From a virus, in the IMG/VR virus record IMGVR_UViG_3300043468_000106, positions 1-38,498 of that record: 38,498 nucleotides of DNA; one strand, 5' to 3'. Position numbers and translations under genes: made by a program. The notes below the pieces were generated by a model, which was not told where the DNA came from, did no database searches, and saw only the letters and a program-made list of their open reading frames with translations. Position 1 is the stretch's first letter. The number at the start of each line of letters is the position of its first letter. Below, one piece after another: positions 23,088 to 29,270 of this stretch.

Positions 23088-24616
23088 TAGGCACCCATCC
23101 AAGTGTTGACCATGCCGCTATCGCGGCTAACAATAACGGTACGCGCTCGTTCGCGGTATTCGCGGTGCGCCACGGGATACGCAAACGTAACAGCAATAGC
23201 GTCGGCAGCGTCAGGCGACGCAAGACCGCGCGACTTCATGTCCTTTTTAGATTCCAGCAAGATAGCGCCAGAGGAATTGATCTTTTGCTTTGGACCTGTG
23301 AGGTCGGCTTTTAGTTGCCGGTCGTTCGGCAGCGCAGCGTCTTTTAGCCACGTTTTCATTTCGCCCCACAACTCTGCACGCTTGTTTTGCCACATAGCCG
23401 GGGTCTTGGACTTCCATCCGAAGTTAACGCCACGCACCACCTTATAGCGCTGCTCTTTCAAGCGATCAAGGATGCCGTAACCTAGTCCGCCTTCGTCAAG
23501 GACGACGAGTGTGGGTTGGTACTCTTCAATCGCGTCGATAACTCGGCCAACAATCTCCATCGTGTCTTCTCCTTTGAAGCGCTTAATGGCGATGATGTCA
23601 CGGCCCTGTCGGACTGCGATAACCGTCGAGTCCGCTCCACTTCGCGCCGGATCGACTCCGATAACTCGTGGCGCTGTCTCGTCCTTATACCTGTTACGAG
23701 CCATGGCCTGATCCACAAGGCTAGGCGGTATAAATTGGTCGTTACCTTCTGACGGAAACTCTCCATAAACTTCCACCTTGGCTTGCGGTGAGTCGATGCC
23801 GTATTCGTCGATAATCTGCTGATACACCGACTTATCGGTTTCTTCAACGGTGCGAGCGTCAATGTTGCGGGTGTTCCAGAACGCACGCTTAGAGTGGAAC
23901 GCCTCGAAGAAGTAGCCCTCGTTACGACGGGGGTTACTAAACGACATCCAGAAACGGTGCGGGGTGTTCTCCGTAAAAAAGCCTGCCGTCACCGACCAGA
24001 TGGGGTCAGGGATACCGCTGGCTTCGTCGAAGATGACCATAACGCCGTCGAAGTTGTGGACACCGGCATACGAGTCGGGGTTCTCTTCGGACCACAAGCG
24101 ACCCTCAACGGACCAGTAACGCGTACCTTTCTTGAGGTCACGTTCAACGAGTTCGGCGAGCCATTTAGCGGGCATCACGCGGGTGGCGCTAATCTCAAAC
24201 CAATGCGAATTGATCAGGAGCGCTGCCCACTTAGTAATTTCTGCCCATGTAATCGAGCGTAACTGCGCTTCGGAGTTAGCCGACACAATGGTCGTTGAGC
24301 CTATGCGGGTACTCAGCATCCAAAGGATGAGCCACGACACGAGCGCAGACTTACCGATACCGCGACCGGAAGCCGTTGCCATACGCAGGACTTCGTAGGA
24401 TGTTGCGGTCTTATTCTTCGCAGTGTGGGCGGCAATGTCGCGCAGGATTTCCCGCTGCCACTTACGCGGACCCTTGAAGTGTTCTAAAGGCGTGCCTTTC
24501 TGGCCCCAAGGAAAAGCGAGTAGCACGAAGGCCTCTGGGTCGTCCTTAATAACGGGCGACCAGAGTTTGCTCATCAGCAACTCTTCTTCTTCAGGGCTAT
24601 AGATCGGCTGTTGCAT
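23087..24616 (-). CDS. Terminase large subunit
   Basis: The protein has 509 aa. The ATPase domain has Walker A SGRGIGKS (83-90) and Walker B VMVIFDEAS (192-200), followed by the SNP-R coupling motif at about 227-231. The nuclease domain has acidic residues in RVIGVDPARSGADS (D322), LVVLDEGGLGYG (D374) and SPDAADAIAVTF near 476. It cuts the concatemer and drives ATP-dependent DNA translocation into the prohead through the portal. It lies between the 225-aa gene and the basic mini-gene cassette. Confidence 0.92.
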   Translation of the reverse strand: MQQPIYSPEEEELLMSKLWSPVIKDDPEAFVLLAFPWGQKGTPLEHFKGPRKWQREILRDIAAHTAKNKTATSYEVLRMATASGRGIGKSALVSWLILWMLSTRIGSTTIVSANSEAQLRSITWAEITKWAALLINSHWFEISATRVMPAKWLAELVERDLKKGTRYWSVEGRLWSEENPDSYAGVHNFDGVMVIFDEASGIPDPIWSVTAGFFTENTPHRFWMSFSNPRRNEGYFFEAFHSKRAFWNTRNIDARTVEETDKSVYQQIIDEYGIDSPQAKVEVYGEFPSEGNDQFIPPSLVDQAMARNRYKDETAPRVIGVDPARSGADSTVIAVRQGRDIIAIKRFKGEDTMEIVGRVIDAIEEYQPTLVVLDEGGLGYGILDRLKEQRYKVVRGVNFGWKSKTPAMWQNKRAELWGEMKTWLKDAALPNDRQLKADLTGPKQKINSSGAILLESKKDMKSRGLASPDAADAIAVTFAYPVAHREYRERARTVIVSRDSGMVNTWMGA

Positions 24617-24618
24617 TA

Positions 24619-25296
24619 CTATTCTTCACCGCTCAATGGAGGCGCCATTGAAGACTGAATAAAACCTTTAAGGGAGCGGTTTTTAGGATTGTTTGCAATT
24701 CGCTTAAAGTTTTCAGTGTCTTTAGCGTATTGCTGGCTGGTTTCGTACTTGCTACGCCCTGTGCCAATCCAAGCACTTGCAAACGGAATGCCTAAACGTT
24801 TAGACACTTTAGACTTGTCGTAAATAGCGGCAATTAACCTGCCAGCCTCAGGGCCGTAATCAACAGAATAACGGTTATAAATAGCCACCGATTCTGGGTC
24901 ATTAACGTTAAATTCGTTAGTGCCCAAGTTCTCTCGGCCTTCTTTTAACAACATAGCCGTCACTACTTCTGGCGACATGTTTTCTGCAACGCCCGGCACT
25001 TTGTTGCGAATAGCATCGCCAATAGCGGTCGAAAACAACCGGACTGATTCGGCGTTGTATTTAGACGGCAACGTTTCTAATTGCTGTTTACGGCGGTCGT
25101 AGCGGTATCCGCCAATAAAGACTGGGTTGTTGTAGTTAGCCAGTGATTCGGCGTACTTAAACTTTCTACCGCCAAGTCCACCAATAGCGCGAACATCTAG
25201 TTGCGGCTCTTTAATGTAAGGCGACTGAGCCAGAACATTAACGTCCGGTTTAGGTTTGTACCCAAAAAGTTGAGCCAATCTATTCAGCATTGACAT
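24619..25296 (-). CDS. Conserved phage protein, possibly lysozyme-like
   Basis: The protein has 225 aa. The helical region ~95-200 contains LFSTAIGDAIRNKVPGVAENMS, AMLLKEGRENLGTNEFN, GRLIAAIYDKSK and FASAWIGTGRSKY. The KEGR---GTNEFN segment with a downstream aromatic W-G-G resembles lysozyme-like or transglycosylase-type phage domains, but no catalytic Glu assignment can be proven. It lies between the two terminase subunit genes, so it may act in the virion or in packaging. The functional call is tentative. Confidence 0.6.
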   Translation of the reverse strand: MSMLNRLAQLFGYKPKPDVNVLAQSPYIKEPQLDVRAIGGLGGRKFKYAESLANYNNPVFIGGYRYDRRKQQLETLPSKYNAESVRLFSTAIGDAIRNKVPGVAENMSPEVVTAMLLKEGRENLGTNEFNVNDPESVAIYNRYSVDYGPEAGRLIAAIYDKSKVSKRLGIPFASAWIGTGRSKYETSQQYAKDTENFKRIANNPKNRSLKGFIQSSMAPPLSGEE

Positions 25297-25774
25297 GGGC
25301 AGTGTCCTCCGGTGCGTACTGTATCGCAGCGGGTTGCTCGTGCGCTAATTGATCCGGCGTAGCGTCATATACGCGGCCCGCCAAGACGCGAGATTCTGCC
25401 TCTTGCAGCGCGGCGACAATACTGATTTGAGATTTAATATCGACCTGAACTTGCTGCTTGGCAACCCATCCGTGAAGGTGGGTAAGCAGGGCGAGGGCTG
25501 CCTTGCTATCTCCCTCAAGCGCGGCAGAGCGCAATTGAGTCGCCGCCTCAACCTCAGAGTCCGCACGACCTTTCCCCTCGGCGACCGCAGCCGCGTTATC
25601 TAACTGGCAGAGTCTACGGTACTCGACGGGCAGCAACCCAGCCGCAAAGGCCAAGGCGTCACCCTTCAGCCCAAGTTTGGCAGCATCGTAAATTTTTTGC
25701 AGAACCTCCGGCGATGCCTTTAGTTCCCGAGGCGCAAAAGGAATGGACTTAAAGGATTCTGTTACGAGGTTCAT
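25280..25774 (-). CDS. Probable terminase small subunit
   Basis: The protein has 164 aa from ATG 25774. The frame extends 28 codons upstream to a TTG, but that part overlaps another frame and looks non-coding. Features: a helix-turn-helix-like region (SPEVLQKIYDAAKLGLKGDALA followed by GLLPVEYRRL), a helical centre with LALLTHLHGW, and an acidic C-terminus. The size, helical content and position two genes before the large terminase support a small-terminase role (DNA recognition). Direct motif evidence is weak. Confidence 0.6.
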   Translation of the reverse strand: MNLVTESFKSIPFAPRELKASPEVLQKIYDAAKLGLKGDALAFAAGLLPVEYRRLCQLDNAAAVAEGKGRADSEVEAATQLRSAALEGDSKAALALLTHLHGWVAKQQVQVDIKSQISIVAALQEAESRVLAGRVYDATPDQLAHEQPAAIQYAPEDTAHVNAE

Positions 25775-25952
25775 ACCGGAACTCTTTGCCAGAACAGGCG
25801 GGAACGTCAGACATCCATCCGTGGTGGGTGGCATGGGCACACCAGACCTTTTCAGCAACCCTAGTCACTTGAGCGGCCCAGAAGCAAGAGCGGCATACCA
25901 GAGACTTGGCAGCAAACTCTAACCACTCTGCCTCAGACATCTGTATCGGCAT
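25749..25952 (-). CDS. Small Cys/His-containing protein at the start of the late block
   Basis: The protein has 67 aa from ATG 25952. Cys and His residues (LVCRSCFWAA, WCAHATHHGW, PACSG) could form a zinc site of C-x2-C type. It overlaps the terminase-like gene by 26 nt. An extended -10 box (TG-T-TACAGT) ends 6 nt before the ATG with no Shine-Dalgarno, suggesting a leaderless start. It is the outermost gene of the leftward block. The function is unknown. Confidence 0.5.
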   Translation of the reverse strand: MPIQMSEAEWLEFAAKSLVCRSCFWAAQVTRVAEKVWCAHATHHGWMSDVPACSGKEFRYEPRNRIL

Positions 25953-25958
25953 ACCGAG

Positions 25959-25967
25959 ACTGTAACA
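25959..25967 (-). promoter_or_regulatory. Extended -10 element before the leftward late block
   Basis: The minus strand reads TGTTACAGT (TG-N-TACAGT), ending 6 nt before ATG 25952. No good -35 is present at the usual distance, which is tolerated by extended -10 promoters. The transcript would begin at or next to the start codon. Confidence 0.4.
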
Positions 25968-26537
25968 GAAGGTTTGGCAAGGAAGGAAGAGCAAGAGCAA
26001 CGTGCAGGGTGATCCTGCCGGGAGGCCGCGATCTCCAACAACCGTGGAGCCTGTGTGCCGAGGCGGAAGCGTTTAGGGAGAAAACGTTTAGTGCCTTAGA
26101 TGGTGCGGCTCTTGGACATCCAAATTATCCAAGTCATCAAAACCGCTTCAGTTACCTCTCGGTCGCTACCAGCGCATCTGGTCAGACGTTGCAACAAGAA
26201 GTTTAGCGGAGTTTAAAAAAATAAAAAAGTTTTTGTGGGGGTATTGTTAATGTCAAGGACCTTCCACAGGCCCTGTACCCCCCTTGTTGCTTACTCACAA
26301 CAATTCTTGTGCGTGTACCAAAACTGCAACAGCCTTAAAAGTTTACGGCGAGAGTTAGCGAGAGAGGGTGCCAAAGTTTGGAAGTGCCTCGAATACCAAC
26401 CGAGGATTTTTTAAAGGTGGTTGTTTTTCCCTAGGCAACATTCAGGGACGTTTTTTTTCTAACCATCACTTTTTTGTTTTTAGCCTAGACGCGAATGGTT
26501 ATCGTTATGCGTAATAGAATCGTTTGCAATACGTTAT

Positions 26538-26621
26538 GTTGCGTAGATGCAACGCGTTGCGTTTATGCAACATGGCTACGTTGTGGCGTAGATGCAACAG
26601 TTAGTGTTGCGTGGATGCAAC
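26538..26621. repeat. Four palindromic repeats, GTTGCGTNNATGCAAC
   Basis: Copies lie at 26538-26553, 26556-26571, 26580-26598 (with a 3-nt TGG insertion in the left half) and 26606-26621. Each has arms GTTGC and GCAAC around a 6-nt centre GTNNAT. Right arms end 18, 27 and 23 nt apart. A fifth, one-mismatch copy lies at 13344-13359 over a putative promoter. The array looks like iterons or a multimeric operator. Confidence 0.8.
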
Positions 26622-26640
26622 ACGATCAGGCGTCAGCAAT

Positions 26641-26680
26641 CCGTAGTGACTACGGTAGGCTCTGTAGTCATTTCGACTAC
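26641..26680. repeat. Two inverted repeats sharing GTAGT/ACTAC arms
   Basis: The first is CCGTAG-TGA-CTACGG (26641-26655), perfect with a 3-nt centre. The second is GTAGTC (26664-26669), 5 nt, GACTAC (26675-26680). They lie between the 16-mer palindromes and the TACTAAC array. They could be binding sites of a second dimeric regulator or small cruciforms. Confidence 0.65.
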
Positions 26681-26894
26681 TAACGCTCAAACCCTATAAA
26701 AATAGGCATTTACGAGCAATGTTAGTAAGTCAGTAAGTATTTCTTCCCTATACTTTTACTGTACTAACTTTTTTTGCAACTTCACTACTCTCTGTCTTTT
26801 TTACTAACAGTTTCTATTTCTCCATGATTTTCAATAGTTTAGGTGTTAGTAATTTTCACCCTAACTTCTGAATAGTGCTACTACGCTTACTGAC
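26678..26894. repeat. Phased TACTAAC / GTTAGTA array
   Basis: Exact copies: TACTAAC at 26678, 26762 and 26802; the reverse complement GTTAGTA at 26721 and 26845. A one-mismatch copy, TACTGAC, is at 26888. Successive copies are 43, 41, 40, 43 and 43 bp apart, about four helical turns, so all would lie on the same DNA face. The intervening DNA is AT-rich. The spacing suggests cooperative protein binding or DNA wrapping, for example at an origin. Confidence 0.65.
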
Positions 26895-26926
26895 GCAACA
26901 GATACCTAGCGTTTTGTGTATGTAAC

Positions 26927-26960
26927 TTGTGTTGACAGCATCGACACAACAAGGTGTAAT
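26927..26960 (+). promoter_or_regulatory. Early rightward promoter with overlapping palindrome
   Basis: A perfect -35 TTGACA (26932-26937), a 17-nt spacer and -10 TGTAAT (26955-26960). The -35 lies inside a 23-bp inverted repeat with 9-bp arms, TTGTGTTGA (26927-26935) and TCGACACAA (26941-26949), one mismatch, around a CAGCA centre. This is the best sigma-70 match before the plus-strand early genes, and the palindrome is a likely operator. Confidence 0.7.
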
Positions 26961-26998
26961 GCAATCGTTGACAGACAAAACACACGGAGCAACTAGCA

Positions 26999-27250
26999 AT
27001 GTTTAGCCATTCAGACTTTGAAGCCAACCCGAAAAAGTACGAGTTAGTAAAAACGGCTCGTGTCGCTTCCCATGTATTTACAGAGAACGGCTCTGACGAT
27101 CTTGCAAAGGGTCAATTTGTCGCCGTTCGTCACATTCGCAATGCCTATAACGGCTTGCGTCATCGCATGGAGCCTGTTTACAGCATCACCGCAAGCGGCA
27201 AGGTGTGGGGTGTGATGTTCGCTTCTAATCTCTCTGACTTCGTTCTGTAA
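26999..27250 (+). CDS. Small early protein
   Basis: The protein has 83 aa and is the first gene of the rightward early block. GGAG lies 9 nt before the ATG and a strong promoter ~40 bp upstream. It is a mixed alpha/beta sequence with FSHSDFEANPKKYELVKTAR, QFVAVRHIRN and YSITASGKVWGVMFASNL. No recognised family. First early genes of phages often encode host-takeover factors, but nothing here proves that. Confidence 0.7.
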   Translation: MFSHSDFEANPKKYELVKTARVASHVFTENGSDDLAKGQFVAVRHIRNAYNGLRHRMEPVYSITASGKVWGVMFASNLSDFVL

Positions 27251-27260
27251 GGGGATAACT

Positions 27261-27401
27261 ATGACTCACTTCCTTAACTCCATCGTCTTCGTAGGCTTCA
27301 CCCTCGCTTGTGTTGCCTTTGTAATAGATTCCTTTACACTCGGAGCCGGTGGCATAACCGTTGCCGGTATCGCTGCCTTGATCGACTACGTTCGCAACTA
27401 A
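27261..27401 (+). CDS. 46-aa small membrane protein
   Basis: Starts at ATG 27261 with AAGGGG 7 nt upstream and ends at TAA 27401. Two hydrophobic stretches (about 5-22 and 28-41) are separated by a short Ser/Gly turn, ending in DYVRN. Good ribosome site, position inside a tight operon and a clear two-helix pattern support a real gene. The function is unknown; superinfection or membrane effects are possible. Confidence 0.65.
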   Translation: MTHFLNSIVFVGFTLACVAFVIDSFTLGAGGITVAGIAALIDYVRN

Positions 27402-27419
27402 CTCTCGGAAAATCACAAA

Positions 27420-27677
27420 ATGAAGCCTTACGCACAATACAAACCAGACGGCAAACTGTGGTCAGCAGGTCGCACCATTTATGGCCTCTGCGCTGCTTAT
27501 AACCATGCCACAAGCCCATCACGCTTGATGACGGACGAGCAGCACCAACGCTCTAACGTCTACGCTCGCGCCATCCGTAACCGTATTAGACGCATGGGCT
27601 ACCGATACGGAGAGCATTACTCGGAATGGTCGAATGGTGCTCTCTATCCGTGTTCTGTTAAGTCTACCAATCCCTAG
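27420..27677 (+). CDS. Small basic early protein
   Basis: The protein has 85 aa, basic and rich in Arg/Tyr, with GRTIYGLCAAYNHATS, NVYARAIRNRIRRMGYRYGE and a C-terminal WSNGALYPCSVK. The RAIRNRIRR segment could bind nucleic acid. It ends 3 nt before the hammerhead ribozyme, which separates it from the next gene on the message. No family was recognised. Confidence 0.65.
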   Translation: MKPYAQYKPDGKLWSAGRTIYGLCAAYNHATSPSRLMTDEQHQRSNVYARAIRNRIRRMGYRYGEHYSEWSNGALYPCSVKSTNP

Positions 27678-27680
27678 AGA

Positions 27681-27730
27681 GGTCGAAACGCCGTGAGGCG
27701 TCTAGCAGTTATGCTGCTACTGATGAGACC
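27681..27730 (+). ncRNA. Type II hammerhead ribozyme
   Basis: All conserved core elements are present in type II order (open at stem II). Stem II strand GGTC (27681-27684), GAAA (27685-27688), stem III closed by the A27688-T27701 pair plus CGCC/GGCG (27689-27692 with 27697-27700) and a GTGA tetraloop, then C27702 as the cleavage-site base. Next stem I TAGCAG/CTGCTA (27703-27708 with 27714-27719) with loop TTATG, the core CTGATGA (27720-27726), and stem II strand GACC (27727-27730). Predicted self-cleavage lies between 27702 and 27703. It fills the gap between two early genes, so it could process the early mRNA. Activity is inferred from the intact consensus. Confidence 0.9.
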
Positions 27731-27751
27731 AACAAACTAGGAGATATGCAC

Positions 27752-28051
27752 ATGGGTTACACAATCAACGACACCGAATCCCGATACAACGGTTGGACTA
27801 ACTACGCTACGTGGCGCGTCAATCTGGAGATCTTCGACGGGTTCGACCCCTCTGACTATTTCTCAGGCTTTGACGCTGACGATATCGACGCATTGGCTGA
27901 CGGTCTGTCTGACTACGCCGATCAAGTGTTGTTCGAGTGCGCTACCGTCGAGGGGTTAGCCGCTGACTATGCCCGCGCCTTTTTGTCTGACGTTAACTGG
28001 CGAGAGATTGCCGAGCATATGTTGGACGCCATCAAGCAGGAGGCCGCATGA
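27752..28051 (+). CDS. Small phage protein, DUF7249-like
   Basis: The protein has 99 aa from ATG 27752. TAGGAG lies 8 nt upstream of this codon, while an ATG at 27746 is too close to it. The N-terminal YNGWTNYATWRVNLEIFDG is a signature of small phage proteins (DUF7249-like), followed by an acidic stretch (FSGFDADDIDALADGLSDYA) and a helical C-terminus. It is the first gene downstream of the ribozyme, and its ribosome site is retained after cleavage. The molecular function is unknown. Confidence 0.75.
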   Translation: MGYTINDTESRYNGWTNYATWRVNLEIFDGFDPSDYFSGFDADDIDALADGLSDYADQVLFECATVEGLAADYARAFLSDVNWREIAEHMLDAIKQEAA

Positions 28052-28359
28052 ACGCTCACACTCCATACCCGTGGACGGTAGACGGAACAATTGCCGCCGA
28101 AAATTTAGATGTAATCGGTGAAGGTGGCCGCGTTGCCATGCTTGATTGCGACGATATCGACGCCGACACGTTAGAAGCCAATGCTCGATTGATCGCCGCC
28201 GCACCGGAACTCCTCGAAGCCCTGATCCTTTTGCTGAATGTAGAAAGCGCAGCCTTATGGGGGGCGCGTTTAACCGCCGCGAATAATGGTTTAGATGTTG
28301 CCTATCATTTTGATAAGGCTAGAGCCGCCATCGCCAAGGCTAGCGGGGAGGCCGCATGA
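28048..28359 (+). CDS. Small phage protein with ANARLIAAAPELLEAL motif
   Basis: The protein has 103 aa. A beta-rich N-terminus (TPYPWTVDG, DVIGEGGRVAML) is followed by the very common phage motif ANARLIAAAPELLEAL and a C-terminal KARAAIAKASGE helix, as in Ea22/ead-type accessory proteins of temperate and lytic phages. The function is unknown despite broad distribution. The ATGA overlap with the preceding gene shows coupling. Confidence 0.75.
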   Translation: MNAHTPYPWTVDGTIAAENLDVIGEGGRVAMLDCDDIDADTLEANARLIAAAPELLEALILLLNVESAALWGARLTAANNGLDVAYHFDKARAAIAKASGEAA

Positions 28360-28541
28360 GAGCCTTTGACGTGGTGCTATTTACCTGCATCCAAGAGGTC
28401 GTAACCGTTGAGGCACGCGACGAGGACGATGCCGCCGAGATCGCCTTGCACATCGTCCGAGCGGGCTACACGAAACACGACCAACTGGATTGGGACGTCG
28501 AAGAGGTAAATATAGGAGACCCTGCCGATGTCGCAGAATGA
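28356..28541 (+). CDS. Small acidic hypothetical protein
   Basis: The protein has 61 aa, strongly acidic, with AFDVVLFTCIQEVVTVEARDED followed by AAEIALHIVRAG, a beta-beta-alpha-like pattern found in small phage accessory proteins. Overlaps its neighbours by 4 and 14 nt. No function can be assigned. Confidence 0.6.
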   Translation: MRAFDVVLFTCIQEVVTVEARDEDDAAEIALHIVRAGYTKHDQLDWDVEEVNIGDPADVAE

Positions 28542-28737
28542 CCAGATACGCGCCGCCCTGATTCTAGGGCGCTCGCTCACCCCGCTCGATGCCTTGCAGG
28601 ACTATGGATGCTTCAGGCTTGCTGCCCGTATCGCAGACCTACGCCGTGAGGGCATGGACATTGAGTGCATTAACGAAACGAAGAACGGCAAGCGATACGC
28701 TCGCTATCAACTGCGGAGGCCGTATGCGTCTGCATAA
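28528..28737 (+). CDS. Helix-turn-helix domain protein
   Basis: The protein has 69 aa. The sequence ILGRSLTPLDALQDYGCFRL, AARIADLRREGMDIE and YARYQL matches the short winged-helix phage domain in which a conserved R-AARI-DLR-G recognition helix is followed by a beta wing. It probably binds DNA. It may regulate the early block or the repeats in the control region, which is inference from its type only. AGGAG lies ~10 nt before the start. Confidence 0.75.
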   Translation: MSQNDQIRAALILGRSLTPLDALQDYGCFRLAARIADLRREGMDIECINETKNGKRYARYQLRRPYASA

Positions 28738-28846
28738 ACTCTGGCAACTAGGGTACTGGTACGCTCGCGGCCACGATTGGCGACACGTACCGCCCCCGAA
28801 CTGGCGATCCAGCCGCGCACAACATCCGCTCTCCAATTACTGGTGA
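28724..28846 (+). CDS. 40-aa Trp/His-rich peptide
   Basis: ATG 28724, with GGAGG 5 nt upstream, to TGA 28846. It is rich in Trp, His, Arg and Pro (LWQLGYWYARGHDWRH, PPPNW). It overlaps the HTH gene by 14 nt. The longer frame opening at 28589 is mostly a shadow of the HTH gene. The good ribosome site favours a real gene; the function is unknown. Confidence 0.55.
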   Translation: MRLHKLWQLGYWYARGHDWRHVPPPNWRSSRAQHPLSNYW

Positions 28847-28850
28847 CACT

Positions 28851-29060
28851 ATGGAAAAGCCACACATACCAACCCTGCAAGAATTAGAGGCTCTATTTGC
28901 CGACGACGATACACCCCTCACCTACCGAGCACCCCCCGACCCTGCGCGGCTCCAAACGGCTGTGCGGGCGTTTATCAGCGCATGGGATGACGACTTGACG
29001 GTTAGGGAACTCGCGCCTTTTGTTGAGGAAGTGCGCCGCGCATTGGAGGGTAGGCCATGA
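28851..29060 (+). CDS. Small acidic helical protein
   Basis: The protein has 69 aa, acidic. It contains PTLQELEALFADDDTPLTY and an amphipathic helix AVRAFISAWDDDLTVRELAPF followed by VEEVRRALEG. It lies in the coupled early operon, 4 nt after its predecessor, with an ATGA overlap to the next gene. No family was recognised. Confidence 0.6.
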   Translation: MEKPHIPTLQELEALFADDDTPLTYRAPPDPARLQTAVRAFISAWDDDLTVRELAPFVEEVRRALEGRP

Positions 29061-29191
29061 CCGAGTTTCATGAACGATGGGGGTTGCAGCCAACCTATCC
29101 ACGGCTAACCCGTTGCACTCGCCGGTATTGGATCACTTATCTCGGGCGATGCGTAGATACTGCGAGGGCGACACTATGGCGGGATTCTTGA
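29057..29191 (+). CDS. 44-aa Arg/Trp-rich peptide
   Basis: ATG 29057 overlaps the previous TGA (ATGA) and has GGAGGG upstream; stop at 29191. The peptide is basic and aromatic (RWGLQPTYPRLTRCTRRYWI). Coupling and ribosome site support expression. The function is unknown. It overlaps the next small gene by 16 nt. Confidence 0.5.
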   Translation: MTEFHERWGLQPTYPRLTRCTRRYWITYLGRCVDTARATLWRDS

Positions 29192-29238
29192 TCGCCGTCG
29201 CCTTGACGGTACTTGCGTCGATATTGTTCGACGATTAA
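29176..29238 (+). CDS. 20-aa single-helix membrane peptide
   Basis: ATG 29176 with GAGGG upstream, TAA 29238. It encodes MAGFLIAVALTVLASILFDD, one uninterrupted hydrophobic helix with an acidic end. It is the last frame before the terminator hairpin of the early block. The length is marginal, so this is a candidate rather than a firm gene. Confidence 0.4.
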   Translation: MAGFLIAVALTVLASILFDD

Positions 29239-29240
29239 CG

Positions 29241-29270
29241 GAGGGGGCTTCGCGCCCCCTCTCTTATTTC
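29241..29270 (+). terminator. Terminator of the rightward early block
   Basis: An 8-bp stem GAGGGGGC (29241-29248) / GCCCCCTC (29254-29261) with a 5-nt loop is followed in the plus direction by the T-rich TCTTATTT. It lies between convergent operons, 2 nt after the early block's last stop and overlapping the end region of the leftward helicase gene. It may weakly act in both directions, but the T-rich side favours the plus strand. Confidence 0.75.

Larger units (their letters stand above)
25968..26998. other. Gene-free control region, possible replication origin
   Basis: About 1 kb without a convincing gene between the leftward late block and the rightward early block. The left half (to ~26500) has AT-rich stretches, an inverted repeat GGGGGTA (26237-26243) / TACCCCC (26276-26282), a CACAA-N6-TTGTG hairpin near 26300, and a weak TCCCT/AGGGA stem followed by eight T (26428-26458, plus direction). 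The right half holds three repeat families and the early promoter, annotated separately. The content fits a regulatory or origin region. No DnaA-box set was identified. Confidence 0.6.

Noticed and set aside
26009-26206. 65-codon plus-strand frame starting with GTG near the late-block start
   Set aside because: No Shine-Dalgarno, no promoter and no recognisable motif. It is possibly an untranslated segment and is kept only as part of the control region.
26495-26683. 62-codon plus-strand frame in the control region
   Set aside because: It simply translates the palindromic repeats (repeated Cys/Val/Asp/Ala/Thr units) and has no ribosome site.
28589-28723. Upstream part of an 85-codon plus-strand frame overlapping the HTH gene
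   Set aside because: It is a shadow of the HTH gene in another frame. Only the part from ATG 28724 has its own GGAGG and is annotated.
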